NCBI GenBank assembly: GCA_002825465.1
Contig: PJER01000023.1
Span: 1 to 38,914 of the forward strand
DNA from: Candidatus Thorarchaeota archaeon MP8T_1
GTDB lineage: Archaea; Asgardarchaeota; Thorarchaeia; Thorarchaeales; Thorarchaeaceae
Reading direction: 5' to 3'
DNA length: 38,914 nucleotides
Made by a program: the position numbers and the translations under genes. Positions 32,560-38,914 of the stretch are shown piece by piece (position 1 is the stretch's first letter; every line of letters begins with the position of its first letter). The notes beneath the pieces were generated by a model, which was given only the letters and a program-made list of their open reading frames with translations, was not told the origin of the DNA and searched no databases.

Positions 32560-32787
32560 TTAATTCTTTTTCACGTATCTTATAATCTGACACTTCTCGC
32601 AGCGAAATCCTTCCAGAGATGCACATCCCCACCATGAACGATCTAATCGTTCCCCGCATCTACAGAACATAGACGGTACGTGATTGCACCAGCTCAATGA
32701 AGTGTTTGATACAATGTATCCATGTTCCATTTGCTCACCACATAATGGACATGTATCATATGAAATACGTCGTTCGTGTCTTGACAT
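32560..32787 (-). CDS. Small DUF6487-like zinc-ribbon protein
   Basis: 75 residues. CPLCGEQMEHGYIVS and, near the end, GFRCEKCQIIRYVKK are the two halves of a zinc ribbon with the GYI and W (LSW) spacing of the DUF6487 family; two further cysteines (CRCGERL) sit between. No function is established for that family. ATG 32787 starts the frame; the only gene in the first cassette of the array, oriented toward the tRNA. Stop lies 12 nt from the tRNA-Asn CCA end. Confidence 0.65.
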   Translation of the reverse strand: MSRHERRISYDTCPLCGEQMEHGYIVSNTSLSWCNHVPSMFCRCGERLDRSWWGCASLEGFRCEKCQIIRYVKKN

Positions 32788-32869
32788 TGTCGATTCAGCC
32801 CCAAATTACAAAGAAACCACATTTCTTCTGGATAATGACTCACTTGTAGCCACATCAATATTTGCTACA

Positions 32870-32887
32870 GGCGGCGCCACTTCTTCT
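32870..32887 (+). repeat. Displaced tRNA-Asn 3' end, copy 2
   Basis: GGCGGCGCCACTT is identical to the tRNA end over 13 bases and CTAC precedes both copies with one mismatch between. It continues CTTCT, a tRNA-type pyrimidine trailer. Confidence 0.7.
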
Positions 32888-32958
32888 CAAACTAATCTTC
32901 AGAAATCCTCATTAGTCTTCAATCAAATCCTATAGGTGTGGAGTGGATGTGAAAGAGA

Positions 32959-33603
32959 ATGAGTGATGAGATTGAGAGTTCTGATGTGAAGTATAATGCA
33001 TTCTATAGAGATGAGAGGTGCAAGGAATTAGAAGAGATTCTTAGAGATGAACCGAAGTTCAGAGAATACACAGTAGAACGGCAGCACTTTGATGATGATG
33101 ATTTAGATGGTGACCCATACATAATCAAAGATGCAGAGGGAAAAGAGATTTTCATGCTTGAAAAGTGGCAATCAGATGCACTAAGTCCTTCTGAACTTCT
33201 TTCATACCTAAATGTTCAACGAGTGAGGGATCTTTGTGTTGATTGGTCTGAAAATGCTGCATTCAATCTATTTAGAATAAGCTTTCTCGTAGGAATAATG
33301 TTCTCAATCGTTTCATTCGCCTTCTACCTTGACTCATATGGTCTTTATCTGATGGGGAGTATCCTTATAGTCGCATATTCAATTATGATTGGTTCGGCTA
33401 TTTTTTATTTTTTGAAACACGAACAATCGAACTCAAAAAAACATGAGATTGATATGAAAGAAGTAGAGAGCAATCCCTCATTCCTCGAGGCATTACAAAA
33501 ACTTGCAGCAGTGCCTAAGTCTGCTTATGATTTTGTATACAATGAGGAGGATATTGACCGGTTGGAGTATATCAAATCTACAAATGAGAGATTTTATTCA
33601 TAA
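32959..33603 (+). CDS. Unrecognised two-TM protein
   Basis: 214 residues. An acidic N-terminal region (DDDDLDGDPYIIKDAEGKEIF, about 36-56) precedes two adjacent membrane segments (FRISFLVGIMFSIVSFAFYL and LYLMGSILIVAYSIMIGSAIFYFL, about 105-150) and a charged C-terminal part. The family is not recognised. It is the only gene between repeat copies 2 and 3 and is the sole plus-strand gene of the array. ATG 32959 lies 77 nt past repeat copy 2; the upstream GAAAGAGA is a weak SD. Confidence 0.6.
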   Translation: MSDEIESSDVKYNAFYRDERCKELEEILRDEPKFREYTVERQHFDDDDLDGDPYIIKDAEGKEIFMLEKWQSDALSPSELLSYLNVQRVRDLCVDWSENAAFNLFRISFLVGIMFSIVSFAFYLDSYGLYLMGSILIVAYSIMIGSAIFYFLKHEQSNSKKHEIDMKEVESNPSFLEALQKLAAVPKSAYDFVYNEEDIDRLEYIKSTNERFYS

Positions 33604-33624
33604 CACTAGCAGCGCAACTTATTC
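33604..33624 (+). repeat. Displaced tRNA-Asn 3' end, copy 3 (degenerate)
   Basis: GCAGCGCAACTT at 33609-33620 differs from copy 4 (GCAGCGCCACTT) in one of twelve bases. Its left flank CACTAGCA is shared with copy 5 (38153-38160), and ATTC follows in both. It lies in the 55-bp gap between the convergent two-TM and hydrolase genes. Confidence 0.5.
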
Positions 33625-33658
33625 TTTCTACCAAAACATATCTTGGGGTAAATATCTC

Positions 33659-35404
33659 CTAGGAAATTCGTTTTGCTGGAATAACTGCACCCATTCCTGA
33701 GTAGATAAACTCCGATATATTACCAGACGCATCTTTCTTGAATGTAATACTGAAACTGTCTATGTTCTTTGTTTTGAATCGCATCCCTCGAACTCCCTCT
33801 AGCTCAATTGGAGATTGCCCAGGTGAAACGGCCATGATTGCATCATCTTTCTGAAGAACTATTTCTAGAATTTGACCAGCAACATCATATTTCCCAGTCA
33901 ATGTCTTGAGGAATTTCTTGTCTTTCAGATGTTCATCTGGAAGTCGTTTGAAAAGAACTGGCGGGAGTGTTTCCTCGACCTTTATCGAAAACCCAATAAT
34001 TTCACCAATCGAGTCTGTTTGAAAAGTAAGAAGTTCTTTGTAGTCAAATCGAGTATCTTCAAATTGAAATGTATCATAGTGGTAATGAGTCAGAGGATAA
34101 TTAATTGTGCCTAATCTCGCTTTTAGTGCACTGTTCTCCATGTAGAAAACGAAATTCCCATAACCAGAATGATGATATTTTCCTACATACTCCTGAAGAT
34201 CATGTGTAGGTTGAGTGTCGGTCTTCCTGAACTCCTGGGATTGTTCTCCGGACTCTTTTACCATCTTTGTTTGTTTATCTTCTATAGGTTTGACTACTTC
34301 ATTCCAATCAACTGGTTCAATACCCAGAAGGTTATCTATTAGATGAAATGATGCAGCGACAGGAAGGAATGAATAAGATTGATTCACGATAATCATGACC
34401 CCTATTCCTTCATCAGGGAAAAAGGACATGCGTGAAGATGAGCCATCAATACTTCCACTGTGTGTTACTTTTCTATACCCTCTATACATTTGACCTCCCC
34501 AACCAAGTGCCATTGTCTGCATACGAATCCATTTTTGATCTGGGATATATGCACCGAGTAACCCTTCTGCAGATTCTATGATAACTGGATTATGTGTCAT
34601 TCTCAAGTTTACAGGTGAAACTAGCTGTTTGTTTCTAAACTTACCATTGCCAAGATGGAATGCTAGCCACTTCCCCATATCATCAATGCTAGCGTTGATA
34701 CATCCAGCACCAATTGCAGAGTCATTTACTACAAATTCGCATTGGACTATATCGAAGTCCTCTTTCTTATAATCAATCTTGTAGGGTTTCGCATAATTGG
34801 GTGTCTTCTGCATATCAATTATGGAGAAGTTACAATCTTTCATCCCAAGGGGTTTGAAGATACGCTTTGTAATGAATTCACTATAACTCATCCCTGAGAG
34901 TTCCTCGATGATGACAGAGGCAGCAAGATACATGAGATTGCAATATTGAAACTTCATTCGGATATCTGCACTTGGGTGTAAGTGGGGTAGTCTGTCCAGT
35001 ATCTGATCGTAGGTGAACTCGCTATTTATCCACACAAGTTCGTGTCTAGGTATTCCCGTTCTGTGTGACAACATATCCACGATTGTAACATGACTAGATG
35101 CGACTGGATCTTTTAATCTGAAGCGTGGAATGAATTCTTGGACTGGTGTATTCCACTCAAGTTTACCCTCATCAACAAGCATTGCAATTGCAGTGCTAGT
35201 GAATGACTTCGTACACGATGCGATTGGGTGAATGGTGTCTTTAGTCATCTCGCTCTTGTTCTCGATATCGCGATATCCGAATCCCTTTGAATAGACAACA
35301 TCATTGTCTTTGAGTACAACAACCGATAGACCAGGGGCACCCCATAGGTCCAGAGTTTTTTGAAGGTGCAAGTCCCAATCCTTTTCATTCAATATTTGTT
35401 TCAT
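33659..35404 (-). CDS. Serine hydrolase, class C beta-lactamase/PBP fold
   Basis: 581 residues from ATG 35404 (GGAG 4 nt upstream; a TTG at 35422 is weaker). The beta-lactamase-related domain (PF00144, about 10-370) has S63-x-x-K66 (ASCTK), Y154-x-N156 (YCN) and HSGS in place of KTG. The remaining 200 residues are beta-rich, as in the DUF3471-type lipocalin-like C-terminal domain of such esterases. No signal peptide is visible, so it is probably cytoplasmic. Archaea lack peptidoglycan with DAP cross-links in this lineage, so D-amino-acid amidase or esterase activity is more likely than drug resistance. Only gene between repeats 3 and 4. Confidence 0.88.
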   Translation of the reverse strand: MKQILNEKDWDLHLQKTLDLWGAPGLSVVVLKDNDVVYSKGFGYRDIENKSEMTKDTIHPIASCTKSFTSTAIAMLVDEGKLEWNTPVQEFIPRFRLKDPVASSHVTIVDMLSHRTGIPRHELVWINSEFTYDQILDRLPHLHPSADIRMKFQYCNLMYLAASVIIEELSGMSYSEFITKRIFKPLGMKDCNFSIIDMQKTPNYAKPYKIDYKKEDFDIVQCEFVVNDSAIGAGCINASIDDMGKWLAFHLGNGKFRNKQLVSPVNLRMTHNPVIIESAEGLLGAYIPDQKWIRMQTMALGWGGQMYRGYRKVTHSGSIDGSSSRMSFFPDEGIGVMIIVNQSYSFLPVAASFHLIDNLLGIEPVDWNEVVKPIEDKQTKMVKESGEQSQEFRKTDTQPTHDLQEYVGKYHHSGYGNFVFYMENSALKARLGTINYPLTHYHYDTFQFEDTRFDYKELLTFQTDSIGEIIGFSIKVEETLPPVLFKRLPDEHLKDKKFLKTLTGKYDVAGQILEIVLQKDDAIMAVSPGQSPIELEGVRGMRFKTKNIDSFSITFKKDASGNISEFIYSGMGAVIPAKRIS

Positions 35405-35496
35405 TATACTCCAATCTCCCAATCCTAATTCAAATGCAAAGAATTATTGCAAAAATTAAAGCGTCTTCTTCTATATGAGTGATTCCTAGTTCCTTG

Positions 35497-35514
35497 GGCA
35501 GCGCCACTTCTTAT
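35497..35514 (+). repeat. Displaced tRNA-Asn 3' end, copy 4
   Basis: GGCAGCGCCACTTCTTAT: 12 of 13 bases match the tRNA end and the trailer CTTMT matches copy 2. It lies in the 243-bp gap between the hydrolase start and the LVIVD gene stop; the rest of the gap holds a TATA-like CTTTAATTTTTG (minus, near 35450-35462) for the hydrolase and nothing else seen. Confidence 0.65.
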
Positions 35515-35647
35515 CATCTAACCTATGAAAAGATTCGTTGCTACTCTCTAATACCTGCAATACTACTTTCTTTTACTGATGGATTCAAATTTTTTAATAA
35601 TCAAGCGATTCCGTAATCTATACTTCAATCCCCCAACTGATTTCAAT

Positions 35648-38086
35648 CTATGACTTCTTCTTCATTATTAGCAATATGATGATACATATGCCTGCTGTAG
35701 CTATTGTAATTATTAGATAAGTTTCAAAAGAAGTAGCATCTGGTGGAACCTCAGGAGATGTACCAGATGTAGTTTCAGTGGTGCTGCTGGTACCTGTGGA
35801 TGTTGATTCGGGTATAGTGGTAGTTATTGTGTGTGATTGAATAGTAATAATCACTTCATCGCTAGCAGAGTATGCGCCATCGTCCCATACTATAAGTTTC
35901 ACTATATGAGTGCCTATCAAGAGCGAATTTGGATCAAAGGAAAGAACTTCAGTGGATTGGTTCCACTTGCCGCACCTTAGGATGATATCATCTAAAAACA
36001 ATTCAAACCATGCAGGATCTGTATCACTTGGAGTCCAATTTAGAGTTGCCATGGTTTCATTATCCAAGAAGTGAACATCCTCAAGAGAATTAATCATAGG
36101 AGGAGATGCAAGTATCTCAAATTCATTATCAGAATAGATTCCATTTTGATTTGCATCCTCAATGAAGAAGTGTACAACTCCACCAGTTATTCCTGCAATT
36201 CTGCCATTACCATAGGAAATGTAATCCACAGTTCTACTGGAATTATATCGTGCAATCAAAGTGGGATTAAGTATATCAGTAATGTTAAGGACACCAACAC
36301 CTTTGTTGAAGCTAATATATGCAAAGTCTCCATCAATCTTCATATCTGTTACAGGAACATCGTTGTATGTAGTAAGATGTGTTGGGTTAGTACTATTTGT
36401 GGCATTAATAATTTCCAGACCATTATTGCTTGCAACATAGATAATATCATCTTGAACTTCGATAGATTCTGCGGCGCTTCCAACTGCCATAGTTTGAATA
36501 GATGTTAGATTCATTGTGTCTGTAGCATTGATTATGTAAAGGGTACTAGCTCCATCCACTACATATGCAATTTCATCTTCATATGCTACATCTGCCTCAT
36601 AGGCAGTTAGGAAGTTATATTCACCCTTCGCTATCGGATGATAAGGATCTGAGAAGTCAACAGCTCGAAGACCATAATATCGATCAGTGATGAATGCATG
36701 GTGTCCACCTATGGCAATACCATTTGCATATCCACCTGGTAGCTCAAATGACTTGATTAAGATGGGATTTGTAGGATCTGAAATATTAAAGATTTTAAAA
36801 TCACGTTCACCATCTGCAGCAAATAGCAATTCACCATAGACTTCCATTTCAGCCATGTTGTATGAATCCATCATTTGAGCAAACGTAGATGTAGAGAATG
36901 TTCCCCAATATCCGACTTTGTCCGGACCTTGGGAATTAGCCATATCAATTACACTTAGACCATTAGTGTAATGTCCAAGATAAGCGTAGTTTCCAAGTAT
37001 TGCAATAGAACTAACACCAGTTTCGCCAGGATAAAATCCAGCGATATTTGGATTCTCTGGTGTTGCGATATTGAGGCAATAGAGTCCATTTCGGTTATCC
37101 GGAACAAAAAGTGAATCATCCTTCACTGCTGTTTCATAAACGCCTCTTCCATTCCCTCCAAACCCATTGAACAGATTCGTCATATTAGTAGGGTCTGATA
37201 CATCTACTATGTATATACCAGAACCTCCATTACTACTAAATGCCAAATTATCAACAACTTGAATATCACGACCATTGCTCAACTCACTAAGTGTATCTAG
37301 AACAGTAATGGAGTTCAAGTCAGTTATATTCAGACAGGTAAATGGATTTCCAAATCCTACTACAAATGCCATAGTGCCCTCAAGATCGACTGAGACCGAT
37401 TGGCTTAGACCTGAGTATTCTGTGATAAGTTGTAGTGATAACGGATTCGACCCGTTTAGGAACTTGAGATGTCCTGCACCATTTGCAACTGCAATGATTT
37501 CATCTTGTATCTCTATATCCCATAAGTAGTCATTGCTATCAATCGCAGTATAGTTAGACAGACTGGTCGGGTTAGAAGGAGTTGAAACATCCAGTACTTC
37601 GATATAGTCATCATTAACACCAACATAAAGTAAAGTATCATTTGAGCAAAGACTTAGAGCTCTATCTTCCGTCGGGATGCGTCCTATCTTTCTCGGGGAA
37701 GCGGGATTAGATACATCAACAATCCAAACACCTTCATAAGCTGTACCAATGTATAGAATAGTATCAGCAATTTCCATTGACTGAATCCCATACCCTATGT
37801 ACAATTCACCAATCAAAATTGGATCAATAGTGGATGTCACATCCAGAATCTGTAACATATATCCTTGGGTGATATAGACAAAATCCGATTGATACTCAAT
37901 ATACCATATTTCGCCGTAGCTCCAATTTCCAATGTCTAAGATTTCGTCTGTTGAAAGAGATAGTATATCAGGCGATTCAGTTGTGTAATTGGGTTCGTCT
38001 TGCAGAGGTACTGAAATCTGTGGATAAATAAAAGATGACAACAGTAAAACTACTACAATTAGATTGAAGATCTGTTCATTCCTCAT
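35648..38086 (-). CDS. LVIVD beta-propeller surface protein
   Basis: 812 residues. A signal peptide (IFNLIVVVLLLSSFIYP, 6-22) is followed by about a dozen LVIVD repeats (PF08309) of about 40-45 residues, each with a strand like GVWIVDVSNPASPRKIG or GIYIVDVSDPTNMTNLF, which build one or more beta-propellers. After these come a Ca-loop-like NQNGIYSDNE, an Ig-like domain (about 670-760), a Ser/Thr stalk and a C-terminal anchor with basic end (YLIITIATAGICIIILLIMKKKS). It is displayed outside the cell; binding or adhesion is inferred. TATA-like ATTTATAC lies on the minus strand near 38140-38148. Only gene between repeats 4 and 5. Confidence 0.9.
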   Translation of the reverse strand: MRNEQIFNLIVVVLLLSSFIYPQISVPLQDEPNYTTESPDILSLSTDEILDIGNWSYGEIWYIEYQSDFVYITQGYMLQILDVTSTIDPILIGELYIGYGIQSMEIADTILYIGTAYEGVWIVDVSNPASPRKIGRIPTEDRALSLCSNDTLLYVGVNDDYIEVLDVSTPSNPTSLSNYTAIDSNDYLWDIEIQDEIIAVANGAGHLKFLNGSNPLSLQLITEYSGLSQSVSVDLEGTMAFVVGFGNPFTCLNITDLNSITVLDTLSELSNGRDIQVVDNLAFSSNGGSGIYIVDVSDPTNMTNLFNGFGGNGRGVYETAVKDDSLFVPDNRNGLYCLNIATPENPNIAGFYPGETGVSSIAILGNYAYLGHYTNGLSVIDMANSQGPDKVGYWGTFSTSTFAQMMDSYNMAEMEVYGELLFAADGERDFKIFNISDPTNPILIKSFELPGGYANGIAIGGHHAFITDRYYGLRAVDFSDPYHPIAKGEYNFLTAYEADVAYEDEIAYVVDGASTLYIINATDTMNLTSIQTMAVGSAAESIEVQDDIIYVASNNGLEIINATNSTNPTHLTTYNDVPVTDMKIDGDFAYISFNKGVGVLNITDILNPTLIARYNSSRTVDYISYGNGRIAGITGGVVHFFIEDANQNGIYSDNEFEILASPPMINSLEDVHFLDNETMATLNWTPSDTDPAWFELFLDDIILRCGKWNQSTEVLSFDPNSLLIGTHIVKLIVWDDGAYSASDEVIITIQSHTITTTIPESTSTGTSSTTETTSGTSPEVPPDATSFETYLIITIATAGICIIILLIMKKKS

Positions 38087-38152
38087 ACCAATCCCTCATT
38101 GGACAATTTTGAATGAAACACATCTAAAATATATTTTGTATAAATAGTGAAC

Positions 38153-38177
38153 CACTAGCAGGAGCGCTACTTCTTAT
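38153..38177 (+). repeat. Displaced tRNA-Asn 3' end, copy 5 (most degenerate)
   Basis: CACTAGCA followed by GGAGCGCTACTTCTTAT (38161-38177). Relative to copy 4 it lacks one C and has one C-to-T change, keeping the ACTTCTTAT trailer. It is the farthest copy from the tRNA in the window. Confidence 0.55.
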
Positions 38178-38188
38178 TCGATAACAAG

Positions 38189-38914
38189 TTATTCAGCAAG
38201 TATCTTGAAAAAGTAGTCATATGGATACTCGTTTGTCATGCGGAGGTATTCAATTGCTTCCTTCACACCTACCAGATTCTCTTCCGCATCATCATTGTCC
38301 AATCCTTGTGTGATTCCCTCCTTGTATCGATAGTTGTGATAAAAAATCTGCACAAACCATCGGGCGCGAAGAAGATGATGGAGCCACTTGAGTTCCTCTA
38401 ATTGGATAGGAGCACTCTCATAGTAATTATTCATGAATGTGCGATATTGTTCGAGTCTCCCTGGTCGAATCAATTCACAGTACATCATCATAGAGACTAC
38501 ATCCATCAGAAGATAGTCATATCCTGCAGAATTGAAGTCCATGATTCCAGTAAACTCACCATTCTCAAAGAAGAAATCTTTGGGACCTACATCTCCATGG
38601 GTAATGCCCTTTGTGAGTTGAGCTTGTTTAATTTGCTCTATCTCCTGTACCCAGAGGGTATACTGATTCTTTACATATTCATCATCTGGCATGTATTTCT
38701 CACTAGCATTGAGCACCCATGCGAAGAGAGACCTGCCATCATCTTTTCTCATTTTATTTTGCATACCTAACAGAATCGTGTGAATTATTCCAAGCTCTTT
38801 TCCATAGAAAGGAAGCAATGGATCAACAGCAGCTAGAGGCTCGTAGATATCTTCACCACGGATGAATGTCTGAATTACAATGAGTTGTCCACCATGAGGA
38901 TGAACAAATGCTCC
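38189..38914 (-). CDS. APH/choline-kinase-like phosphotransferase, partial
   Basis: The frame runs open to the window edge, giving at least 241 C-terminal residues; the N-lobe is missing. ITHGDVGPKDFFF is the Brenner-type catalytic loop HGDxxxxN with the last position Asp rather than Asn, and GIMDFNSAGYDYLLMDV is the metal-binding DFG-like segment. The C-terminal helices (YYESAPIQLEELKWLHHLL) fit the aminoglycoside phosphotransferase/choline kinase superfamily (PF01636), whose archaeal members phosphorylate varied small alcohols. First gene after repeat copy 5. The substrate cannot be told; antibiotic resistance is not implied. Confidence 0.8.
   Translation of the reverse strand, partial: GAFVHPHGGQLIVIQTFIRGEDIYEPLAAVDPLLPFYGKELGIIHTILLGMQNKMRKDDGRSLFAWVLNASEKYMPDDEYVKNQYTLWVQEIEQIKQAQLTKGITHGDVGPKDFFFENGEFTGIMDFNSAGYDYLLMDVVSMMMYCELIRPGRLEQYRTFMNNYYESAPIQLEELKWLHHLLRARWFVQIFYHNYRYKEGITQGLDNDDAEENLVGVKEAIEYLRMTNEYPYDYFFKILAE

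Larger units (their letters stand above)
32552..38914. mobile_element. Candidate tRNA-anchored single-gene cassette array
   Basis: Between tRNA-Asn and the window end, every gene is bounded by a copy of the tRNA 3' end plus trailer: copies start at 32539, 32870, 33609, 35497 and 38161. Segments contain, in order, a zinc-ribbon gene (-), a two-TM protein (+), a beta-lactamase-fold hydrolase (-), an LVIVD surface protein (-) and an APH-like kinase (-, open at the edge). All copies are in the tRNA orientation. No integrase is seen; movement would need one in trans. This is an inference from repeat placement. Confidence 0.45.

Noticed and set aside
33659..35404. Antibiotic-resistance beta-lactamase
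   Set aside because: The SxxK/YxN fold is shared by esterases and peptidases. The C-terminal beta domain, absence of a signal peptide and an archaeal host do not support a resistance role.
1..38914. CRISPR arrays, insertion sequences or an integrase gene
   Set aside because: No short regularly spaced repeats of 25-40 bp, no transposase or recombinase motifs in any sizeable frame. The array repeats at 32.5-38.2 kb are irregularly spaced and tRNA-derived.

Overview
This window looks like a chromosomal segment of an Asgard archaeon, most plausibly Thorarchaeia-like. The call rests on gene content rather than on any search. Archaeal features are ribosomal protein eS8, TATA-like promoters, an intron-containing tRNA, thiol:fumarate-reductase-type genes, archaeal NFACT/Rqc2 and SMC-ScpA-ScpB. 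Asgard-flavoured features are two Roadblock/LC7 proteins flanking a zinc-ribbon + vWA protein laid out like Sec23/24, an EMC6-like membrane protein, a winged-helix/zinc-ribbon protein resembling the wing domain of PCI proteins, and secreted proteins with Ser/Thr stalks and a C-terminal membrane anchor. No rRNA, CRISPR array, transposase or integrase gene was seen.

Layout. 1-2.8 kb: Roadblock protein (-), Sec23/24-like vWA protein (-), Roadblock protein (+). 2.9-7.8 kb: SMC-ScpA-ScpB condensin operon (+). 7.8-9.8 kb: hydrogenase maturation genes hypE (-) and hypA (-) on either side of eS8 (+). 9.9-12.4 kb: a Lys-rich-tailed HEAT protein, a winged-helix/zinc-ribbon protein and an unknown helical protein (+). 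12.4-17.4 kb: a leftward C4-dicarboxylate block, fumarase alpha and beta, then TfrA and TfrB, each half with its own promoter signals and hairpins behind each half. 17.5-19.7 kb: prepilin peptidase, KaiC-like ATPase with a co-directed Lrp/AsnC regulator, EMC6-like protein. 19.8-26.4 kb: rightward Rqc2/NFACT, two CBS-domain proteins, dihydroorotase, AMMECR1 and NadC. 26.4-32.4 kb: tRNA-Glu, thioredoxin-like protein, small membrane proteins, a CAU tRNA, a small zinc-finger protein, a ZIP transporter and secreted/anchored proteins including an orphan family-5 substrate-binding protein.

32.4 kb to the end is the most unusual part. A tRNA-Asn(GTT), carrying a 33-nt intron at a non-canonical place in the anticodon stem, is followed by a row of genes (zinc-ribbon protein, two-TM protein, beta-lactamase-fold hydrolase, LVIVD beta-propeller surface protein, APH-like kinase). 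Each gene is separated from the next by a copy of the tRNA-Asn 3' end plus its trailer (core GGCRGCGCCACTTCTTAT). All copies point the same way although gene orientation varies, and they lose identity to the tRNA with distance, roughly. I read this as a tRNA-anchored array of single-gene cassettes, built by repeated integration at the tRNA 3' end with no integrase in view. It is the best candidate here for an undescribed system.

Start codons were chosen by Shine-Dalgarno (SD) spacing where visible. TTG and GTG starts preceded by good SD sequences are common.
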